Assembly: GCF_024206475.1 (NCBI RefSeq)
Contig: NZ_JAMBPR010000010.1
Coordinates: forward strand, 62,001-126,000
Direction: 5' to 3'
DNA from: Paraburkholderia sp. CNPSo 3274
GTDB lineage: Bacteria; Pseudomonadota; Gammaproteobacteria; Burkholderiales; Burkholderiaceae
DNA: 64,000 nucleotides
The notes under the pieces are model-generated. The model did not search any database and had not been told where the DNA came from. It saw only the letters and a program-made list of their open reading frames with translations. The position numbers and the translations under genes were made by a program. Shown here piece by piece: positions 1 through 8,476 of the stretch (positions are counted from its first letter, which is position 1; each line of letters opens with the position of its first letter).

Positions 1-2
1 CG

Positions 3-332
3 CGCACGGTTACGCACTCGATGTGGGCCATGTTCGGCGTGGTTGCGCCGCAATCCATGCAAAAGCCGCACCGCCATCAGTCGATCGCACTCGACTTCAT
101 TCCGGATTGCAAGCCGGGTGTCTACACGCTGGTTGGCACGGAAGTCGACGAGGAAGGCAACATCATCGATCCGGTACGCGTTGACTGGAAGCCGGGGATG
201 GCATTCGTCACGCCTCCGGGGTACTGGCATGCGCACTTCAACGAGTCGGACGAAGTCGCCTACGTCATTCCGCTTCAGGATGCCGGTCTGCAGACCTACC
301 TGCGCTCGCTCGACATTCGCTTTGCGCGCTAA
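3..332 (+). CDS. Cupin-domain protein, 3' part only
   Basis: The reading frame is already open at the left edge, so only the last 109 residues are visible. They hold a cupin-like pattern: PHRHQS early on, then a beta-rich stretch and GYWHAHFN about 55 residues later. The His residues fit the two metal-binding cupin motifs. The arrangement resembles the C-terminal cupin of gentisate 1,2-dioxygenase-type proteins, but substrate and activity cannot be deduced from this fragment. The gene ends at a TAA. The next gene is on the same strand about 120 bases later, with no clear functional link. Confidence 0.6.
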   Translation, partial: RTVTHSMWAMFGVVAPQSMQKPHRHQSIALDFIPDCKPGVYTLVGTEVDEEGNIIDPVRVDWKPGMAFVTPPGYWHAHFNESDEVAYVIPLQDAGLQTYLRSLDIRFAR

Positions 333-454
333 GGCGTGACGCAAGCGGACGAGATGTTCGGCGCGCCGTTGAAAGCAGCCGCGCGAGCAGCGGTTGCGCG
401 GCGCGCCCGCCTTGCGTGGCTCGTGCCATTCCTTCGTTCCGACGCATTGCAGTG

Positions 455-1798
455 ATGACTTCAGGTTCCAGTAACGCGCTGCGCGGCTATGCGAGGCTTG
501 TCGTGGCTAGCGCGCTCACCGGCGTGGGCGCCGGGCTCGGTGGCATGATGCTGGCGCTGTTGCTTCATGAAATCCAGCATCTGGCATATGGCTATAGCCT
601 CTGTCGAATAGTAAGTGAGGAATCCTTTCTAAGCGGTGTCGCTGACGCGTCGCCTGCGCGACGCTTCGAGGCGCTCGTGCTCTGCGGCCTCGTGGCCGGT
701 TTCGGCTGGTGGGCGCTCTACCGCTGGGGACGCCCACTGGTCAGCATCAAGCAGGCGCTGACTGCCGGCGCTCCTCGCATGCCGGTTCTGAGCACCATCG
801 TGCATGCCTTGCTGCAGATCGTGACGGTCGCATTGGGCTCGCCTCTCGGGCGGGAAGTCGCACCGCGAGAGATCGGCGCGCTGTGGGGAGGCTGGCTCGC
901 GCGGCGAGCGGGGCTGTCGCTCGCGGATCAGCGCGTTCTGGTGGCATGCGGAGCGGGCGCCGGGCTCGCAGCGGTCTACAACGTGCCATTGGGCGGAGCG
1001 CTCTTTGTGCTCGAAGTACTGCTGGGTAGTTTCGAATGGCGGCTCGCGGTGCCGGCCCTCGTGACTTCTTCGCTGGCCGCGGTCACGGCGTGGGTCGGGC
1101 TCGGCAATGAACAGCAGTACAGCGTTGCGCAACTGACGCTGGGAGCGCCGCTCGTCGTATGGTCCGCGATGGCAGGGCCGGTGTTCGGGGCGGCGGCGTG
1201 GGGCTTTGTCCGGCTCACGAGCGCTGCGCGTGCCCACGCGCCGAAGGACTGGCGTTTGCCTGCTCTTTCGGTGCTCAATTTCGCGGTGGTCGGTGTTCTC
1301 GTCATCTACTACCCGCAGTTGGCGGGCAATGGCAAGGGCCCGGCAGGCCTCGCGTTCGACAGCCATCTCACCATCGGACTGGCAGCCACGCTGCTCGTGC
1401 TGAAAGTGGCAATCGAAGCGTCGAGTCTGCGCGCGGGCGCCGAGGGCGGCCTGCTGACGCCGGGGCTCGCGAATGGCGCGTTGCTTGCCATTGTGCTTGG
1501 CGGCCTGTGGAACATGCTCTGGCCGGGAACCTCCGCGGGCAGTTTCGCCATGGTCGGAGCGAGCGCCTTTCTCGCCGCCTCCATGCAAATGCCGCTTACG
1601 GCAATCGTGCTCATGCTCGAGTTCACTCGCGTGAATCAAGATGCGCTGGTTCCGATGCTCCTGTGCATCGCGGGTTCGGTATCGACATTCAGACTGATGT
1701 CGAAGGCGCTGGCCGGGAGCGCGAGTCCGACGTCGAAGAGCCAGCGTGCGAGCGCGAAGCCCGCGCTCGAAAAGGTGCCTGCGCTTCACAACGAATGA
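455..1798 (+). CDS. ClC-family chloride channel/antiporter, divergent filter
   Basis: Multi-span membrane protein of about 447 residues belonging to the voltage-gated chloride channel/exchanger family. Family landmarks visible are GREVAP (counterpart of GREGP, with the gating glutamate kept), GGALFVLEV, GGLLTPGLANG (counterpart of GxFxP) and MPLTAIVLMLEFT near the C-terminus. The first selectivity motif, normally GSGIP, appears to be replaced by GRPLV, so the anion preference is uncertain. The protein ends soon after the membrane domain and has no CBS domains. An in-frame GTG at 416 would add 13 residues; the ATG at 455 was chosen because the longer N-terminus gives no membrane segment and neither start has a good ribosome binding site. 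Confidence 0.85.
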   Translation: MTSGSSNALRGYARLVVASALTGVGAGLGGMMLALLLHEIQHLAYGYSLCRIVSEESFLSGVADASPARRFEALVLCGLVAGFGWWALYRWGRPLVSIKQALTAGAPRMPVLSTIVHALLQIVTVALGSPLGREVAPREIGALWGGWLARRAGLSLADQRVLVACGAGAGLAAVYNVPLGGALFVLEVLLGSFEWRLAVPALVTSSLAAVTAWVGLGNEQQYSVAQLTLGAPLVVWSAMAGPVFGAAAWGFVRLTSAARAHAPKDWRLPALSVLNFAVVGVLVIYYPQLAGNGKGPAGLAFDSHLTIGLAATLLVLKVAIEASSLRAGAEGGLLTPGLANGALLAIVLGGLWNMLWPGTSAGSFAMVGASAFLAASMQMPLTAIVLMLEFTRVNQDALVPMLLCIAGSVSTFRLMSKALAGSASPTSKSQRASAKPALEKVPALHNE

Positions 1799-2019
1799 GC
1801 AGCGCGGCGCATATTGCGCATCCGCTCGGGGTGGGGGGGGGCGCCGGTCCTCCCATGCCTGCAAAACAGTCTTGTCGGGCCGGGCTTTCGGACGCGGCCT
1901 GCCTTCGACAACATGTAATCCGTAGCGGCACAATGCGGCTTACATTCGCGCGAGCGGACGGTGGAACTCAAGGCGAATCCGGCGGGACGAGCTGCCCTCA
2001 ATTTGATTTGGAGTATGAA

Positions 2020-2949
2020 ATGATTATGGTTTCAAAGCAGGATTCCCAGAACGGAAACGTCGAGTCCGCAGCGAGCGTACCGGCCACGGTGGGCGTGGTG
2101 GGCGCGGGGAGGATGGGCACGGCGTTCGCCGGCAATCTGATCGAGGACGGCTTGTCCGTGGTGGTGTTCGACCGCAACCGGGCATGCGCCGAGGCGGCGG
2201 TGCGCGGCAATGCTGTGGCGACTGACGACTGGGCAGCGCTCGCTGCATGCGACGTGGTCATCAGCATGGTGCCCGACGACGATGCGGCGAAGGAAGTGGC
2301 GGCGCATCTCTCGACGGTGCTCGCCAAGGGAGCCGTGCACATTTCGATGAGCACGATCAGCCCCGACGCGGCGGGCGCGCTTTTCGACCTGCATCGCGAG
2401 CACGGTCAGGGATACGTGTCGGCCCCCGTTCTGGGCAACCCGGATCTCGCCAGGGCGCGCAGGCTCTATGTGCTCGCCGCTGGTGAAGGCGCAACGCTCG
2501 CGCGTTGCATGCCGGTGCTCGAACGGCTCGGCCAGCGCGTCTTTCCGCTGGGCGAGCAACCGGGGCTTGCGAACGCGTTCAAGCTCGCAGGCAATGTACT
2601 GACCGCAGCCACGATGCAGAGCATGGGCGAAGTGCTCGCGTTTCTTCGCAAAGCGGGCATCGATCAAAAAGCGGCCTTTGAGGTGCTGACCGAGTCGCTG
2701 TTCGACGGCAAGGTGCACAAGGCTTATGGCGGAAAGATCGTCGATGAGCGGTATTCCCCACCGGGCATGACCGTGCCCCTCGCAGTCAAGGATTTGCGCC
2801 TCGCGCTGAGCCATGCCGAAAAGGTGGGGGCACCGATGCCCGTGGCGAGCGTCGTGCGCGATCGCCTCGTCGCAGTGTCGGCGCGCGGCTGGGACGAGCT
2901 CGACTGGTCGGCGCTCGGCAAGCTGGCTGCGTTCAGCGCCGGCCTTTGA
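2020..2949 (+). CDS. NAD(P)-dependent beta-hydroxyacid dehydrogenase family
   Basis: Cytosolic oxidoreductase of 309 residues in the 3-hydroxyisobutyrate dehydrogenase/6-phosphogluconate dehydrogenase-like superfamily. A Rossmann dinucleotide motif GVVGAGRMGTAFAGN lies near residue 25. The substrate-binding region follows (ISMVPDDDAA, then SMSTISPDAA), and the catalytic lysine motif NAFKLAGN sits near residue 190. The C-terminal all-helical domain includes the PLAVKDLRLAL stretch typical of the family. The frame is open far upstream, but the ATG at 2020 follows GGAG at 2010-2013 with good spacing. The second ATG at 2026 is possible. The physiological substrate cannot be named; family members reduce or oxidise small beta-hydroxyacids or semialdehydes. 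Confidence 0.85.
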   Translation: MIMVSKQDSQNGNVESAASVPATVGVVGAGRMGTAFAGNLIEDGLSVVVFDRNRACAEAAVRGNAVATDDWAALAACDVVISMVPDDDAAKEVAAHLSTVLAKGAVHISMSTISPDAAGALFDLHREHGQGYVSAPVLGNPDLARARRLYVLAAGEGATLARCMPVLERLGQRVFPLGEQPGLANAFKLAGNVLTAATMQSMGEVLAFLRKAGIDQKAAFEVLTESLFDGKVHKAYGGKIVDERYSPPGMTVPLAVKDLRLALSHAEKVGAPMPVASVVRDRLVAVSARGWDELDWSALGKLAAFSAGL

Positions 2950-3042
2950 TGCCTGCCGGCCGGTGATGCGTCGGCTCGACAGGCGTCGCGCCTACGGCGG
3001 CCGCCCGTGGCGCACCCATGTTTCCAACGAATTTCCAGAATC

Positions 3043-3240
3043 ATGAATACGAGAAATCCGGTGTGCCCGCCTGAAACGCGGCATTGGGTCTGCATCATCT
3101 GCGGCTGGATCTACAGTGAAGCCGAGGGTGTGCCCGAAGACGGCATTGCACCGGGAACGGCGTGGGAAGACGTGCCGGAAGACTGGGTCTGTCCGTTGTG
3201 CCGCGTCGGCAAGCGCGATTTCGAAATGGTGCGCCTGTAG
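3043..3240 (+). CDS. Rubredoxin
   Basis: Small electron carrier of 65 residues with both iron-binding knuckles: CIICG near residue 18 and CPLC near residue 51. These four cysteines hold one iron in rubredoxins. The usual conserved aromatic and acidic residues are present (WIYSEAEG, then GTAWEDVPEDWVCPLC). The ATG at 3043 was chosen because it gives the standard rubredoxin length; upstream codons in the same frame encode nothing family-like. Rubredoxins pass electrons to alkane hydroxylases or to oxygen and peroxide reductases, and no such partner is adjacent. thiM begins 16 bases downstream on the same strand. Confidence 0.93.
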   Translation: MNTRNPVCPPETRHWVCIICGWIYSEAEGVPEDGIAPGTAWEDVPEDWVCPLCRVGKRDFEMVRL

Positions 3241-3256
3241 GTCCTGAAAAAAGAAC

Positions 3257-4051
3257 TTGAATATCGTGAAGACCATTGCCTGGAACGATGCGCCGGTGCG
3301 AGACGCTCTGGCGGCACTGAAGCGTAAGCAGCCATTTGTCTATGGCCTCACCAACTACATAGCGGCCAGTCTGAGTGCCAACGTCCTGCTCGCGGTCGGC
3401 GCGGCGCCGGCCATCGGCGCAGCGCTCGACTGGCCCACATGCTTTGCGGCCGGTGCCGACGCGCTATGGATAAACGGTGCCGCGCTCGTGAGCGACGGGG
3501 CGCATGCACTGCGCGCCGCGGCATGCTCGGCCCATGAAGCAGGCACACCCTGGGTGCTCGATCCTGTTGCCGTTGGCGCGGGCAGCGCCGCGTACGACGA
3601 GACGATACGCTCGCTGTTGACGTACAAGCCAGCGGTTATTCGGGGCAACGCGAGCGAGCTCATTTCGCTCGCGGGCGGCGCGGCGCCGGGCAAAGGCGTG
3701 GAGACGCAAGCCCGCTCCATCGACGCGCTGCCTTACATCCAGCGGCTCGCGCAGCAGACCTGCGCGGTCGTCGCGGTCAGCGGCGAAACCGACTACGTGA
3801 CGGATGGCAGCGAAGTGTTTGCGATCGGTGGTGGCGACGCTCGACTTGCCCGTGTCACCGGCGCGGGTTGTAGCCTCGGTGCGCTGATCGCCGCGCTGCT
3901 TCCCGTGTCGCCCGCCGCCATCCAGGCCGCGAGCGCGGCTCACGCGATCTATGCCGTTGCGGCAGAGCGTGCGGCTGGGGTGCGCGGCAACGGCAGCTTT
4001 GGCGTGGCCTTTCTCGACGCGCTCTCCGAACTCGACCCTCACGTAGCCTGA
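3257..4051 (+). CDS. thiM: Hydroxyethylthiazole kinase
   Basis: Phosphorylates 4-methyl-5-(2-hydroxyethyl)thiazole in the salvage branch of thiamine synthesis. The 264-residue length and the sequence fit ThiM: LTNYIAASLSANVLLAVGAAP near the N-terminus, WVLDPVAVGAG, IRGNASELISLAG, and the ATP/anion-hole segment ARVTGAGCSLGALIAA with the catalytic Cys region. The start is a TTG at 3257; a GTG at 3266 is equally plausible. No TPP riboswitch can fit in the 16-base gap after the rubredoxin gene. No other thi gene is nearby, so it probably acts alone in salvage. It converges on the PBP gene with a gap of about 20 bases. Confidence 0.93.
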   Translation: MNIVKTIAWNDAPVRDALAALKRKQPFVYGLTNYIAASLSANVLLAVGAAPAIGAALDWPTCFAAGADALWINGAALVSDGAHALRAAACSAHEAGTPWVLDPVAVGAGSAAYDETIRSLLTYKPAVIRGNASELISLAGGAAPGKGVETQARSIDALPYIQRLAQQTCAVVAVSGETDYVTDGSEVFAIGGGDARLARVTGAGCSLGALIAALLPVSPAAIQAASAAHAIYAVAAERAAGVRGNGSFGVAFLDALSELDPHVA

Positions 4052-4072
4052 GTGTGCGGCGCGCGCTTGCGG

Positions 4073-5836
4073 CTACGTGTCCTGACGTTTCCCGTCATTC
4101 ATGACCTGGCTCACTGGCTTATCGGGCGCGAGACCGAGCACCTGGACCGCTATCTGCGCGATGCGGGCGAACACCGGGCCCGATACGTCGCCGCCAAAGT
4201 GCCGCGCGCCCTTCGGCTTGTTGACCGACACGGCGATGATGAGCCGGGGCTCTCGAATGGGAAGAATCCCGACGAACGACGCGCGGTAGGCGCTGTGGTC
4301 GTAGCCATGGGCCGTGGCGGTGTACGCCGTGCCCGTCTTGCCGCCGACACTGTAGCCCGGCACCTGTGCCTGCGGGGCGGTGCCCCCCTTCGCGACGACG
4401 CTCTCCAGCATGGCGCGCATCTCGTCGGCCGTGCGCTGCGTGAAAACACGCGTGCCGGCGGGAAACAGGCCCGAACGCTTGTAGATCGAGAGCGGCATCA
4501 TGGTGCCGTCATCGACGAAGACCGTATAGGCTTGGGCCAGCTGGACCAGCGAGACGGAAAGCCCGTAGCCGTACGACATGGTCGCCTGCTCGATGCGCCG
4601 CCAGTGCCGCCATGGCCTCACGATTCCGGGGGCGGCACCGGGGAATCCCAGCGCCGGACGATGACCGAGGCCCAGCGAGTCGTACATGCCCCAGATTTCC
4701 TCAGGCTTCATCGTCAGCGAGATCTTCGTGGCGCCGATATTGCTCGACTTCTGGATCACGCCGGCAACCGTGAGCGTGCCGAAGTTCGCATCATCGGTGA
4801 TCGTTGCGCCGTCGAGCAGTAAGCTGCGATTCGTCTGTACGAGCGAATCCGGGCTCACGCGCTGCAAATCGAGCGCGAGCGATACCGTGAACGGCTTCAT
4901 GATGGACCCCGGTTCGAAAACGTCGGTCACGGCGCGATTGCGCAGCGCCGCGCCGCGCAGCGCGGTCCGGTCGTTGGGGTCGTAGCTCGGGTAATTTGCG
5001 AGCGCGAGGATCTCGCCGGTCTTGCCGTCCACCACCACGGCCGAAGCGTTTTCGGCACCGCTTTGCGTGACCGCATCGCGCAAGGCCAACCACGTGGCGC
5101 TCTGGATGTGGCTATTGAGTGCGAGGCGGATATCCGTTCCCGGACGCACCGGCGTGATATCGCCGAGATCCATCACGACGTGACCCACGCGGTCGCGCAC
5201 GACCAGCTTTTGCCCATCCTCGGCGCGCAGCGTGGCATCGGCCGCGAGTTCGATGCCGTCTTCTCCGTTGCCGGAGAGTCCTGTGAAACCCACGTCCTGC
5301 GCCGTGACCTCGCCTTCCGGATAAACGCGTTGGTATTCGGGGCTCGCATGGATGCCAGGAATGCGCAGCGACTCGACCTGATCGGCGACGCTCAACGGAA
5401 CGTCGTGCTTCAGGTACACGAATGAACGGTCGTGGTCGATGGCTGCGTTGATCCGCTGCGGCGCGAGGTCGAGCAGGCGGGCAAGCGTTGCAAGCTTGCC
5501 GGGCGGCAGATCGTCGGGCACTGCCGTTGCGTCGATCCAGATCGCCTTGACGGGTACGCTCGCCGCCAGAACGGCGCCGTTACGGTCCAGGATGCGCCCG
5601 CGCTGCGCGGGCACGTCGATCACGTGATCGACGCGCGAGTCTCCCTGCCGGCGATAAAAGCCATTGGCGGCGACCTGAATCCAGAACGCGCGCACGATGC
5701 AGGCGGCAAACGCCACAGTGATGAGCGCCATCACAATCGTAGAGCGTCCGCGGTGGGTGGTGCGATTGAGCACCGGGCTTTGATCAAAGGGTAGGTGGCG
5801 GGGCATGCGTGATCGGTAGGCCAGTTGGGCGTGCAT
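4073..5836 (-). CDS. Penicillin-binding protein, FtsI/PBP2-type transpeptidase
   Basis: Class B PBP of 587 residues that would cross-link septal or lateral peptidoglycan in the periplasm. It has one N-terminal membrane anchor (about residues 33-52), a PBP dimerisation domain with the RGRILDRNG motif (about residues 79-87), and a transpeptidase domain with all three active-site motifs: SIMK at 311-314 with the acylated serine, SSN at 364-366, and KTGT at 500-503. It is not set in a division-cell-wall (dcw) cluster, so it is probably a second, accessory FtsI-like copy. It lies downstream of lrgA-lrgB on the same strand, separated by about 146 bases. A second ATG at 5806 is also possible. Confidence 0.9.
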   Translation of the reverse strand: MHAQLAYRSRMPRHLPFDQSPVLNRTTHRGRSTIVMALITVAFAACIVRAFWIQVAANGFYRRQGDSRVDHVIDVPAQRGRILDRNGAVLAASVPVKAIWIDATAVPDDLPPGKLATLARLLDLAPQRINAAIDHDRSFVYLKHDVPLSVADQVESLRIPGIHASPEYQRVYPEGEVTAQDVGFTGLSGNGEDGIELAADATLRAEDGQKLVVRDRVGHVVMDLGDITPVRPGTDIRLALNSHIQSATWLALRDAVTQSGAENASAVVVDGKTGEILALANYPSYDPNDRTALRGAALRNRAVTDVFEPGSIMKPFTVSLALDLQRVSPDSLVQTNRSLLLDGATITDDANFGTLTVAGVIQKSSNIGATKISLTMKPEEIWGMYDSLGLGHRPALGFPGAAPGIVRPWRHWRRIEQATMSYGYGLSVSLVQLAQAYTVFVDDGTMMPLSIYKRSGLFPAGTRVFTQRTADEMRAMLESVVAKGGTAPQAQVPGYSVGGKTGTAYTATAHGYDHSAYRASFVGILPIREPRLIIAVSVNKPKGARHFGGDVSGPVFARIAQIAVQVLGLAPDKPVSQVMNDGKRQDT

Positions 5837-5982
5837 TGGGCAATACGCCCGCCCGGTGCGAAGCGCCCGGGCGTGGATGCAAAATTACTGGCGCAACGCA
5901 TGGGGCGCAATGGCCGATGCGGGAAATCAGCTTTGCGAAATGTGGCCAGCCCGTCTTACTGATATGGATAACGAAATGAATG

Positions 5983-6699
5983 TCACTTCATCGGCCAAAG
6001 CATGACGAGGAGCGGCACGACGAGTGCGGTGACGAGACCATTGAGGCCGATGCCGATGGCCGCAAAGGCGGCGGCGAGCCCGCTCAGCGGCGCAACCTGA
6101 GCAGCGGCGACGCCGCTGCCCGCGACGCCGGCGGCGAGGCCGTGCGAACGCCAGTCGTCAACGCGGAACCAGCGCAGCACCGTGCCGCCGATCACGGCGG
6201 CAACGATGCCGCCTGCGATAGCGAGGGCAGCCGTGAGCGCGGGCACGCCGCCCACTTCCTGGGCGAGGGCCATCGCGATGGGCGTCGTGACGGACTTGGG
6301 CGCCATCGATAGCGCCACCTCCCGGCCGCCGCCGAGGAACCATACGATGGCGACGCCGCTCACCGTCGACGTGAGCGATCCGGCGAGCAAGGCGAGGCCG
6401 AGGCCATGGAGGCTGCGGCGGATATGAGCCAGATTGAGTGCAAGGGGGATCGCGAGCGCCACCGTTGCCGGGCCGAGGAGGAAGTTGATGAACTGGGCGC
6501 CGGCAAAGTACGCCTCGTAGTTAGTGTTCGTCGATTCGAGTATCGCGACAATAATGACGATTGCAATCAGGACTGGATTGGCGAGCGGCGATTTCCGGCA
6601 TACGCGCTGGACGAAGAGGCCGATCGCGTAGGCGGCCAGCGTCAGCGTCAGCCACAGCAGCGGCGTCAGGGCGAGCGGGGTCCATAGGTTGCGGAACAT
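5983..6699 (-). CDS. lrgB: LrgB-family membrane protein
   Basis: Hydrophobic protein of 238 residues with several membrane spans, matching the LrgB/CidB/YohK family. Visible family features are the segment following KSVTTPIAMALAQEVGG, where a conserved Gly/Thr-rich loop sits, and the GIGLNGLVTALVVPLL C-terminus. LrgB works with LrgA in systems tied to murein hydrolase control or to small organic acid transport, depending on the organism. Its ATG overlaps the TGA of lrgA in a TGATG arrangement at 6697-6701, so the two are translationally coupled. Confidence 0.88.
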   Translation of the reverse strand: MFRNLWTPLALTPLLWLTLTLAAYAIGLFVQRVCRKSPLANPVLIAIVIIVAILESTNTNYEAYFAGAQFINFLLGPATVALAIPLALNLAHIRRSLHGLGLALLAGSLTSTVSGVAIVWFLGGGREVALSMAPKSVTTPIAMALAQEVGGVPALTAALAIAGGIVAAVIGGTVLRWFRVDDWRSHGLAAGVAGSGVAAAQVAPLSGLAAAFAAIGIGLNGLVTALVVPLLVMLWPMK

Positions 6700-7106
6700 C
6701 AGTTGGCCTCCTCATGACGGCCGGCGGCGCTCAGCTCGCGCATTTCCGAGCGGCGCATGATCCGGTGCATGACGACTCCCGTCACGATGAGCCCAAGCAC
6801 CGTCGAGACAATGAGTCCCGCCACGATCGGAAACCATTCGCGTTGCAGCACGCCCAGCTCCGCGACGATGCCAACGCCCGCCGGCACGAACAGCAGCCCC
6901 ATATTCGAAATCAATGTCGTCGCCGTTTGCTCGAGGGCGGATGGCTTGTCCGCGGTGGGGGCCAGCCAGCGGCGCGCCGGGCCGATGAGCGCGAGTGCGA
7001 GCAGAAACATGCCGATTACCGGGCCCGGCAAGGGCAAATGCAGAACACGTCGCAGCACTTCGGCTACGAGTTGCGTTCCGACCAGGATGGCCAGTGCGAA
7101 TGGCAT
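6699..7106 (-). CDS. lrgA: LrgA/CidA-family holin-like protein
   Basis: Inner membrane protein of 135 residues with about four membrane spans, of the CidA/LrgA holin-like family. The segment LPLPGPVIGMFLLALAL is the family signature, followed by NMGLLFVPAGVGI. The ATG at 7106 was preferred over an open frame reaching 7325 because it is preceded by GGAAG at a good distance and gives the usual family length. It is the first gene of the lrgA-lrgB pair. In Gram-positive bacteria the pair counters cell lysis; in proteobacteria the role is less clear. Confidence 0.88.
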   Translation of the reverse strand: MPFALAILVGTQLVAEVLRRVLHLPLPGPVIGMFLLALALIGPARRWLAPTADKPSALEQTATTLISNMGLLFVPAGVGIVAELGVLQREWFPIVAGLIVSTVLGLIVTGVVMHRIMRRSEMRELSAAGRHEEAN

Positions 7107-7379
7107 GATTGGGCTCTTCCGTTCAAGGTAGCGGAAATCGCATTGCTCGTGGATTTCCGGATCGCAAGCTCCAGCGTATGGCGCGACGAAGTCATCCGAA
7201 AGCCGGACCGTCGAATTGACCTTTGCGCAAAGGGGCTTGACGGATCCGGAAGCGTTGCCGAAACCGGCCATAGCGCCGCCGCCGCTGAAGCGCGACCCTG
7301 CCGCCGGGCTTGCTCGTCCCGCCATTTAATAGCGCCTGGCGGGACCTTCTCCGCGCTACCGGGGCCTGCCACGCAGGGC

Positions 7380-7709
7380 TCAATGGTGTAGGTAGATCGG
7401 GGGAGAGTACGACGACACTTCGACATCGTGCATTTGCCCTGTTTGCGCCTGCCCGGCGCTCGACGTCCCGCTGGCGCTTCCACCGTATCCGCTTGCCGCA
7501 CTGTTCATTTTTGCGACCTTTGCTTCGGCAGCCTGAATGTCGTCCGGGTAGTGCGGATCCGAGCCTGCGCCAGGGCGCCATCCGGTGCTCTCGAGTTGCA
7601 CGAGTTCAGCGCGCACTTGCGCGCGGGTGATTGGGCCGTTCGATTGCGCGAATGAAACGATCGGGAAGATGAGCGTGGCGAGCGCCATGGCGCGGGTAAG
7701 CGATTTCAC
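7380..7709 (-). CDS. DUF4148 small secreted protein
   Basis: Small exported protein of about 109 residues of the DUF4148 family, common in Burkholderiaceae and of unknown function. It starts at a GTG (7709) preceded by GGAG, with the signal peptide KSLTRAMALATLIFPIVSFA, then the family core PITRAQVRAELVQLE and a Gly/Ser-rich tail. A longer frame to 7823 exists but adds residues before the signal peptide that make little sense. The core is shared almost exactly with the second DUF4148 gene at 12439, so the two are paralogues. It has no obvious operon partner. Confidence 0.8.
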   Translation of the reverse strand: MKSLTRAMALATLIFPIVSFAQSNGPITRAQVRAELVQLESTGWRPGAGSDPHYPDDIQAAEAKVAKMNSAASGYGGSASGTSSAGQAQTGQMHDVEVSSYSPPIYLHH

Positions 7710-8044
7710 AACGATTGACTCCGTAAATGTGGCTGGCGATTGATGTCCAGATTCGACAGCCCGAGTGTAGGGAGATCGCTCTGGATGTTTAACCCCCATG
7801 CCGCAAAGGAATCTTTTTGACAAGGAATGGAATTGCGGATCCGCGCTATGGACCCGGATGCTCCATGGGCCCGGCTTCCGGTTAATAAGGAAACCGTTCG
7901 AATATCGCCCTGCGCCGCGAGCGATCCTGAGTCGTAGCGGATCTCACGCCTGTTGCATTTGAAACCAGGGGGCAGTCGGACGAAAGATCCCCGAAACAGG
8001 CATCTGTTGAGATGACATGTGGGTGATGGGAATCCGCACTGCCA
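7710..8044. other. Divergent intergenic region
   Basis: About 335 bases between the minus-strand DUF4148 gene and the plus-strand receiver gene. No gene, repeat or convincing hairpin was seen. It must hold promoters for both directions, but no clear consensus boxes could be picked out by eye. Confidence 0.5.
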
Positions 8045-8458
8045 ATGTGTGACAACAGTAAGGGATCGATTGTGGAAGATCGAAAGAGGGTCCTGGTGAT
8101 GGAGGACGACGTGTCGATGCGGGCGCTGCTCTCGCTTACGTTGCGAGACGCGGGCTACGACGTCGTGGAGGCGACAAGCGCCGGCCTGCCCGACTTTCGT
8201 TCGGGTCCGGTCGATCTTGCGGTGGTCGATATCAATCAGCCAAAGGCGATGGATGCGAAGCGAATCGCTTGCGTTCGGCGTTGCTTTCCTTCGGTGCCCG
8301 TAATCGCGATCTCTGGCTATTTTCCGACACAGGTTCACGCCACGTCGATGCTTGCCCGCCGGTTGGGCGTGGAGCAGGCGCTGGCCAAGCCGTTCAAGCG
8401 CGAAGTCTTGCTGCAAGCCGCTGCGGCGTTGACCGCAGGGGCGCGCGAATCGCGCTGA
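8045..8458 (+). CDS. Stand-alone response regulator receiver protein
   Basis: A CheY-like receiver domain of 137 residues with no output domain. It has the acidic pocket MEDD near residue 20, the phospho-acceptor Asp in LAVVDINQ, the switch Ser in AISGYF and the conserved Lys in LAKPFK. It probably passes or titrates phosphate, for example from the hybrid kinase encoded convergently just 18 bases downstream on the other strand. The GTG at 8072, preceded by AAGGGA, is an alternative start that would remove nine residues. The segment after the phosphorylation site (NQPKAMDAKR) departs from the usual MPxxxG pattern. Confidence 0.83.
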   Translation: MCDNSKGSIVEDRKRVLVMEDDVSMRALLSLTLRDAGYDVVEATSAGLPDFRSGPVDLAVVDINQPKAMDAKRIACVRRCFPSVPVIAISGYFPTQVHATSMLARRLGVEQALAKPFKREVLLQAAAALTAGARESR

Positions 8459-8476
8459 GCGGCCGCCGCGCGGCGT

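Noticed and set aside
1833..1841. Run of nine G, possible phase-variable tract
   Set aside because: It lies between genes, not within a coding start or promoter that could be identified, and a single tract is weak evidence.
629..1933. Long minus-strand open frame across the ClC gene
   Set aside because: Antisense shadow caused by high GC; arginine- and histidine-rich, no family pattern, opposite a clear gene.
3241..3256. TPP riboswitch before thiM
   Set aside because: The gap to the rubredoxin gene is only 16 bases, too short for a riboswitch.
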